Below are positions 5,330-8,366 of a DNA stretch of 8,366 nt, in pieces. The stretch lies in the NCBI GenBank assembly GCA_019594235.1, contig JAFDTG010000068.1, forward strand, positions 1 through 8,366, written 5' to 3'. A model generated the notes under the pieces. The model was not told where the DNA came from. It searched no databases and was given only the letters and a program-made list of their open reading frames with translations. The DNA comes from Candidatus Saliniplasma halalkaliphilum. Its GTDB lineage: Archaea > Thermoplasmatota > Thermoplasmata > Halarchaeoplasmatales > Halarchaeoplasmataceae. A program made the translations under genes and the position numbers. How positions within the stretch are numbered: position 1 is the stretch's first letter; each line of letters starts with the position of its first letter.

Positions 5330-5344
5330 GTGATAAAATATGAA

Positions 5345-5368
5345 ACGAAATAATTCGCAGATAACACA
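5345..5368 (-). repeat. right terminal inverted repeat
   Basis: Read inward it starts TGTGTTATCTGCG and ends ATTTCGT, pairing with the left end at 19 of 24 bases. It starts one base after the transposase stop codon (5341-5343), the compact arrangement typical of these elements. Confidence 0.8.
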
Positions 5369-5369
5369 A

Positions 5370-5383
5370 CATATCGATGGAAA
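5370..5383 (+). repeat. right target-site duplication of the insertion sequence
   Basis: This is the exact second copy of CATATCGATGGAAA. Base 5369 lies between it and the right inverted repeat, so the true duplication may be 14 or 15 bp with one mismatch. Confidence 0.8.
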
Positions 5384-5443
5384 CAAAAAGAATAAATTAC
5401 ATCTCGGTCATCTATTATTAAAGAGGTATCTATAGGTGAAAAT
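5384..5443 (+). promoter_or_regulatory. promoter region and AGGTGA ribosome-binding site of the MBL/rhodanese gene
   Basis: AGGTGA at 5434-5439 is four bases before the ATG at 5444 and fixes the start. AT-rich candidates for a TATA box are AATAAATTA (about 5390-5398) and TATTATTAAAG (5413-5423). The insertion sequence ends only about 60 bp upstream and may have cut off native upstream control sites. Confidence 0.5.
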
Positions 5444-6805
5444 ATGCTTTTTGAAAAGATAGTGTCTGAAGGGTTAGCTCACAATTCTTACATAATAGGT
5501 GATAAGAACGAAGCTGTTGTTATCGATCCAAGAAGGGATGTACAGAAGTATCTAGACTTGGCATCACATAAAGGGATGAACATCAAGGCTGTGCTGGAAA
5601 CTCATCGTAATGAAGACTACATTATAGGTTCGCACGATGTAGCTTCTAAAACCGGGGCCGAGATATTCCATGCTGATGGAGGTCTTGATTACGAGTATGG
5701 TACACCCGTTGAAGAGGGGGATACGTGGAAAGTGGGTAGGTTGAAGATCGAAGCCATACACACTCCGGGTCACACGCTAGGTAGTATGAGCTACGTTCTT
5801 CACGACCCAGATGAAGAACCGTGGATGGTGTTCACCGGAGATGCTTTATTCGCAGGTGATGTGGGGAGGATAGATTTCTACGGAGAAGAAAACCTTGAGA
5901 AGATGGCTTCCAAGTTGTACGATTCGATCTTCAATAAACTTTTCCCGTTGGGTGATGGAGTTATCGTCTGTCCAGCGCATGGTTCCGGTTCGGTATGTGC
6001 AGCCGAGATCGCTGAAAGAGAAGTGACCACTATAGGTATAGAAAGGAAAAGGAATCCGAAACTGCAGGTTGAAAACGAAAAAGAATTCTACAAGAAGAAT
6101 GCGAAGATGTTGGAATACCCACCATACTTTAGAAAGATGGAAGAGATGAATCTTAAAGAGAATCTGTTATTATCAGAAGCTGGATCCGTTGAGTTTTTAT
6201 CACCTGATGGATTCGAAGAGAAAGCAGAAGATGCGGTTGTGTTAGATACACGTCAAGAACTGGCATTCGGTGCAGCACATATCCCGGGAGCGATCTCAAT
6301 ATGGTTGGACGGAGTCCCGAACTTCGCTGGGTGGTTTTTACCTTACGATAAACCTATACTATTAGTGGATGAAACTGGTGATCCCTCTAAAGCTCTAGAG
6401 TTCCTCAGAAGGATGGGATTCGACAATGTTGAAGGATGTTTGTCAGGTGGTATGTTATCGTGGCATATGGCCGGTAAAGAGAGCGATTCTATAAGGACCG
6501 TTAACGTCAATGATCTCTGCAAAGAGTTAGATTCTGGTTTAGAAACGTGGATCTTAGATGTGCGCAGCAAAGAAGAACTGAAAAATAAAGGTGAAATCCA
6601 GGATGCGCATCACATCCATATCACTAATATCTTAGAAAATCTAGAGAAGATACCCGAGGATCAGGATATCCACATCTTCTGCGGTTCAGGACTTAGATCC
6701 ATGTTAGCTGCTAGTCTTTTAAAGAGAGAAGGATGGACCGACGTGACGGTAGTGCTCGGTGGATTATCCGGTTGGTCATCTACGACGTGTCCGGTCGAGT
6801 TCTGA
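5444..6805 (+). CDS. metallo-beta-lactamase/double-rhodanese sulfur enzyme (persulfide dioxygenase-like)
   Basis: The 453-residue protein has an MBL domain (about 1-235) and two rhodanese domains (about 245-345 and 352-453), the architecture of CstB/BlhA-type sulfane-sulfur enzymes, which oxidise or transfer persulfide sulfur in the cytoplasm. In ETHE1-type enzymes the iron is held by two His and one Asp. The matching His54 (ETHRNED), His110 (TPGHT) and Asp133 (FTGD) are present, as is His179 (CPAHGSG). The usual THxHADH motif reads THRNEDY, a known variant lacking residues for a second metal. The first rhodanese loop (VDETGD, 308-313) has no cysteine and is probably inactive. The second has Cys413 in IFCGSGLRS and should carry a persulfide. 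No signal peptide is seen. Persulfide dioxygenase versus sulfurtransferase activity cannot be settled by sequence. Confidence 0.85.
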   Translation: MLFEKIVSEGLAHNSYIIGDKNEAVVIDPRRDVQKYLDLASHKGMNIKAVLETHRNEDYIIGSHDVASKTGAEIFHADGGLDYEYGTPVEEGDTWKVGRLKIEAIHTPGHTLGSMSYVLHDPDEEPWMVFTGDALFAGDVGRIDFYGEENLEKMASKLYDSIFNKLFPLGDGVIVCPAHGSGSVCAAEIAEREVTTIGIERKRNPKLQVENEKEFYKKNAKMLEYPPYFRKMEEMNLKENLLLSEAGSVEFLSPDGFEEKAEDAVVLDTRQELAFGAAHIPGAISIWLDGVPNFAGWFLPYDKPILLVDETGDPSKALEFLRRMGFDNVEGCLSGGMLSWHMAGKESDSIRTVNVNDLCKELDSGLETWILDVRSKEELKNKGEIQDAHHIHITNILENLEKIPEDQDIHIFCGSGLRSMLAASLLKREGWTDVTVVLGGLSGWSSTTCPVEF

Positions 6806-6812
6806 GTGGCTT
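6806..6812. other. 7-bp gap between convergent genes
   Basis: The MBL/rhodanese and photolyase stop codons face each other across seven bases, leaving no room for a terminator between them. Transcripts must end inside the opposite gene and would overlap as antisense 3' ends. Confidence 0.6.
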
Positions 6813-8156
6813 TTAAAGGGATTCGATTTGTCCCACATATTTATCGGCGTCGAACTTCCTTTTTAACCCGTTGGCATTCATGTACCTGACCTTACCGAAT
6901 ATCTCCCTTTCCTTCCACGCTCTATCGTGTTTTCCGAAACACCAGGCAACGCCGGTATAACCGTTCGGATCCCTTCCATCGAGTTCGTATCTGTTGTTCA
7001 AAGATAAAGCTATCTGGAAGGCTTCCTTAGGGGTTGCGGTCCACTCTATGATCTTCTTACCCCAGTACATGCGCATGTACCCGTGCATCTTACCGGTTTT
7101 CGACATCTCATTCTGAGCGGCATTCCAGTACAGGTCGTGAGTTTCCGCTTCTTCGAATTCTTTTTTCGAGTACTCGTACTCCCTATGGTCATCCTCGTGT
7201 TCTTTCAACGTATCGTAAGCCCATCCGGGAAGACATTCTAATGAATCATAGTTTTCGTTATAGTTGACAAAGTTCATACTGAGCTCTCTACGAACAACTA
7301 ACTCTTCAAGAAAATCTTCAGAACCAGGACTTCCGCTGGATTTCACTTTCAAAGCTATCTGTACGGGAGAGATCTGACCGAAATGCAGGTAAGGGCTTAG
7401 TCCGGACAGGCCGTCTTCCGTGGGATCTTTGGACCGTTCCGGGTAATCGTGGAGTTTGGCATCAATGAACGTGTCTAACCGTTCCAGTGCCGTGCTTGTC
7501 CCACCTATGTGTTGGTCAACAGGTTCTACATCTTCTAGATCTAATTTGTCGACGACCTCTTCGATATTTTTTATGTCATAGGTTTCAAAATCAAAGTCTA
7601 AGGAGGGATGTTTGAGTTCTGTTTCCTTTAACTCTTTTAAAAATCGATCCATTTGGACTTGGATCTTAGGTCGTATGGTTCTAGCGGCATACTCCTCCTT
7701 TTCCGATGTGGTTTCAACGGGCACAACGACATCGCTCTCGATCTGAACGAAAGGACAATCTACTCTTTCAGAAACGTACTTCCGCCAATCTTTTAAGAAC
7801 CGAAGATACGCTCTATCAGTCACCAGGTACGAAGATTCTTCCGCTATCTCAACAGCACCCTCTTTAGGGATCTCTTTTTTGATAACCATCTGGATACCCC
7901 TATCTTCCAAACTCTTTTCGACCTCTTTCAATCCCTCCAACATGAACTTGTAGTGGCGTTCGTTCCCTTCTGGAAAATCATCGGTCAGACCAAAGTACAC
8001 TACAACCGGTAAATCCAGTTCGTTCCCTTTATCCACGGCATACTCCAGAGCAGGATTGAAGACGGTTCTCTGCGAGGACTGCATCCAGTAAGTTACAAAA
8101 TCACCATCTGATGGATCTTCATCGTTCAATATCGATATCCTTTCCTCTTCAACCAA
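6813..8156 (-). CDS. phr: class II CPD DNA photolyase
   Basis: The 447-residue flavoenzyme splits cyclobutane pyrimidine dimers using blue/near-UV light and FADH-. An alpha/beta antenna-type domain (about 1-190) is followed by the helical FAD domain. Class II signatures are clear: GLSGLSPYLHFGQIS (249-263), RRELSMNFVNYN (289-300), THDLYWNAAQNE (339-350), GKMHGYMRMYWGKKIIEW (355-372), LDGRDPNGYTG (392-402) and WCFGKHDRAW (405-414). Trp344, Trp365 and Trp372 keep the spacing of the electron-transfer tryptophans W360/W381/W388 of Methanosarcina mazei photolyase (numbers from memory). Length is close to the archaeal enzyme. Translation appears to start at TTG (8156-8154), because GGGAGTGAT lies a few bases upstream and no ATG fits better. 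The sequence is markedly acidic. It converges on the MBL/rhodanese gene. Confidence 0.95.
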   Translation of the reverse strand: MVEEERISILNDEDPSDGDFVTYWMQSSQRTVFNPALEYAVDKGNELDLPVVVYFGLTDDFPEGNERHYKFMLEGLKEVEKSLEDRGIQMVIKKEIPKEGAVEIAEESSYLVTDRAYLRFLKDWRKYVSERVDCPFVQIESDVVVPVETTSEKEEYAARTIRPKIQVQMDRFLKELKETELKHPSLDFDFETYDIKNIEEVVDKLDLEDVEPVDQHIGGTSTALERLDTFIDAKLHDYPERSKDPTEDGLSGLSPYLHFGQISPVQIALKVKSSGSPGSEDFLEELVVRRELSMNFVNYNENYDSLECLPGWAYDTLKEHEDDHREYEYSKKEFEEAETHDLYWNAAQNEMSKTGKMHGYMRMYWGKKIIEWTATPKEAFQIALSLNNRYELDGRDPNGYTGVAWCFGKHDRAWKEREIFGKVRYMNANGLKRKFDADKYVGQIESL

Positions 8157-8159
8157 TCT

Positions 8160-8168
8160 ATCACTCCC
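8160..8168 (-). promoter_or_regulatory. ribosome-binding site supporting the TTG start of the photolyase
   Basis: Reading leftward, GGGAGTGAT followed by AGA precedes TTG. It is the same motif as in front of the first gene of the window and is close to the complement of the 16S rRNA tail, so it outweighs the unusual start codon. Confidence 0.55.
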
Positions 8169-8195
8169 TGATAATTTCTATTTCAAAAGTATCGA

Positions 8196-8233
8196 CACGA
8201 TTTAAAACCTCGTAATACTCTTTAATATATAGG
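8196..8233. promoter_or_regulatory. candidate TATA boxes upstream of the photolyase
   Basis: Leftward candidates are TTTTAAAT (complement of about 8200-8207) and TATATATTAAAG (complement of 8220-8231). The former would give a leader of about 20 nt containing the ribosome-binding site. The second, TTTAATATATAGG on the + strand at 8221-8233, could also serve rightward transcription. Confidence 0.35.
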
Positions 8234-8236
8234 TTC

Positions 8237-8249
8237 GCACTGCGAGTGC
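8237..8249. promoter_or_regulatory. operator-like palindrome GCACTGCGAGTGC, copy 1
   Basis: GCACT and AGTGC are inverted around GCG. The wider TTCGCACT...AGTGCA (8234-8250) is the inverted counterpart of 8302-8318 except for the GCG core. It adjoins a TATA-like TTAATATATAGG, the usual position of a dimeric repressor site. Confidence 0.5.
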
Positions 8250-8275
8250 ACAATATTCGCTGTTTTTACGCATTA

Positions 8276-8284
8276 GCAGTGCAT
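8276..8284. repeat. inverted half-site GCAGTGCAT
   Basis: This is the exact reverse complement of ATGCACTGC at 8301-8309, separated from it by 16 bases that include a T6 run. It may be a third protein-binding half-site or one arm of a hairpin. Confidence 0.4.
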
Positions 8285-8302
8285 AGATTTCGACTTTTTT
8301 AT

Positions 8303-8315
8303 GCACTGCGAGTGC
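8303..8315. promoter_or_regulatory. operator-like palindrome GCACTGCGAGTGC, copy 2
   Basis: This is an exact 13-bp copy of the site at 8237-8249, again directly behind an AT-rich box, here CTTTTTTAT (8294-8302). Two identical palindromes 66 bp apart, each abutting a TATA-like element, suggest control of this region by one dimeric regulator. The regulated gene beyond the right edge is not visible. Confidence 0.5.
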
Positions 8316-8366
8316 GAATTCCGTTGTTCGATAATGACTTCAACACTACCTCCATCCTCCATAAAT

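Larger units (their letters stand above)
4455..5343 (+). pseudogene. IS481-family transposase, core-deleted and frameshifted
   Basis: The homologous protein runs through three frames. From 4455 to about 4850 it encodes the helix-turn-helix half (KLSSRY..GLSTAYAADKFDVTQRRIQQLVKEY, GAVAIAERLREVH, KKVRKKPWIR). The segment with the first catalytic Asp (HxDW region) is absent, replaced by two hairpins at 4854-4900. A second frame, 4902-5001, gives VDGTAFYANKRDKDG...GIKQLL, around the second Asp (normally TDHGxxF; Asp is retained). A third frame, 5045-5084, gives LLRKYNHPQSNGN. The original-style ending 5146-5343 (IEKWFDTYEKHRYR, DEFIDWYNEIKPHFSLD, TPEKVFWKR) is in yet another frame. The catalytic Glu corresponds to IEKWF at 5149-5151, after an extra 61-bp segment. 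A normal relative would be about 330-350 residues (from memory). Possible starts are 4455, 4464 and 4491. As written it cannot make an active enzyme. Confidence 0.8.
4240..5369 (+). mobile_element. IS481-family insertion sequence, internally deleted and hairpin-studded
   Basis: The element of about 1.13 kb is bounded by imperfect terminal inverted repeats (first 24 bases 19/24 identical, both starting TGT) and by a 14-bp direct repeat. It carries a rightward transposase in three reading frames, ending just before the right repeat as is usual for IS481. The first acidic residue of the DDE triad and about 50-60 neighbouring residues are missing. Uniquely in this window, it is packed with about twenty short inverted repeats from 4303 to 5329. 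The family call rests on the C-terminal protein signature (WYNEIKPHFSLDLRTPEKVF and YNHPQSNG). Confidence 0.85.

Noticed and set aside
4240..5369. Element belonging to the IS630 or IS200/IS605 group
   Set aside because: IS200/IS605 lacks terminal inverted repeats and target duplications. The YNHPQSNG and WYNEIKPHFSLDLRTPEKVF signatures fit the IS481/IS3 integrase-like fold, not IS630.
8334..8366. ATG at 8334 opening a rightward frame (MTSTLPPSSI) to the window edge
   Set aside because: Eleven codons, no ribosome-binding site and no recognisable sequence; a leaderless start behind the TATA-like box at 8294 is possible but cannot be supported.
8268..8366. Leftward open frames entering from the right edge and ending near 8277 or 8301
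   Set aside because: Two different frames are open for only 20-30 codons, neither looks like a protein C-terminus, and both run through the operator-like palindromes.

Overview
The window looks like a piece of a euryarchaeal chromosome, probably from a methanogen-related and perhaps mildly halophilic lineage. The reasons are indirect. Starts are preceded either by strong GGTGA or GGAGTGA ribosome-binding sites or by nothing (leaderless style, with an AT-rich TATA-like box about 26 bp upstream). Intergenic stretches carry T-tracts. The photolyase is class II and rather acidic, and the protein families recognised (DUF1122-like, DUF998-like, IS481 transposase, Cys-rich 2[4Fe-4S] protein) are common in archaea. 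Base composition is AT-rich by eye. No rRNA, tRNA or CRISPR array was seen.

Layout. At the left edge a tiny Cys-rich metal-binding protein (21-191) ends in a hairpin and T-tract. A leftward cluster follows, transcribed from about 2442 to 275: a class I SAM methyltransferase, a DUF1122-like protein, and a Cys-rich 2[4Fe-4S] protein coupled to it by an ATGA overlap. Back to back with it runs a rightward pair of membrane proteins: a secreted-domain protein with four C-terminal helices (2513-3529) and a DUF998-like six-helix protein (3625-4224). An IS481-family insertion sequence (about 4240-5369) lies directly behind the latter. It has about 24-bp imperfect terminal inverted repeats and a 14-bp perfect direct repeat on both sides. 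Next come a metallo-beta-lactamase/double-rhodanese sulfur enzyme (5444-6805), a convergent class II CPD photolyase (8156-6813, TTG start), and a 210-bp end region with two copies of a 13-bp palindromic operator-like site.

The most striking feature is the insertion sequence. It carries about twenty short inverted repeats (arms 6-10 bp, loops 2-9 nt). Eleven have perfect arms of 8 bp or more, where chance predicts about 0.1 under uniform base composition. They occur in the leader and within well-preserved transposase codons. They also occur inside what look like extra segments of about 49 and 61 bp, which each shift the frame by +1, and at the place where most of the catalytic core is missing. 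Many arms share a GGAATT/AATTCC core. The transposase is therefore broken as read conventionally, yet the target duplication is perfect. Either the element was moved in trans while defective, or the hairpin segments were gained after insertion, or (speculatively) they are bypassed in expression.

The chromosomal genes do not form one obvious pathway. Possible themes are redox/iron-sulfur chemistry (Cys-rich protein, ferredoxin-like protein, persulfide-type enzyme) and DNA repair by light.
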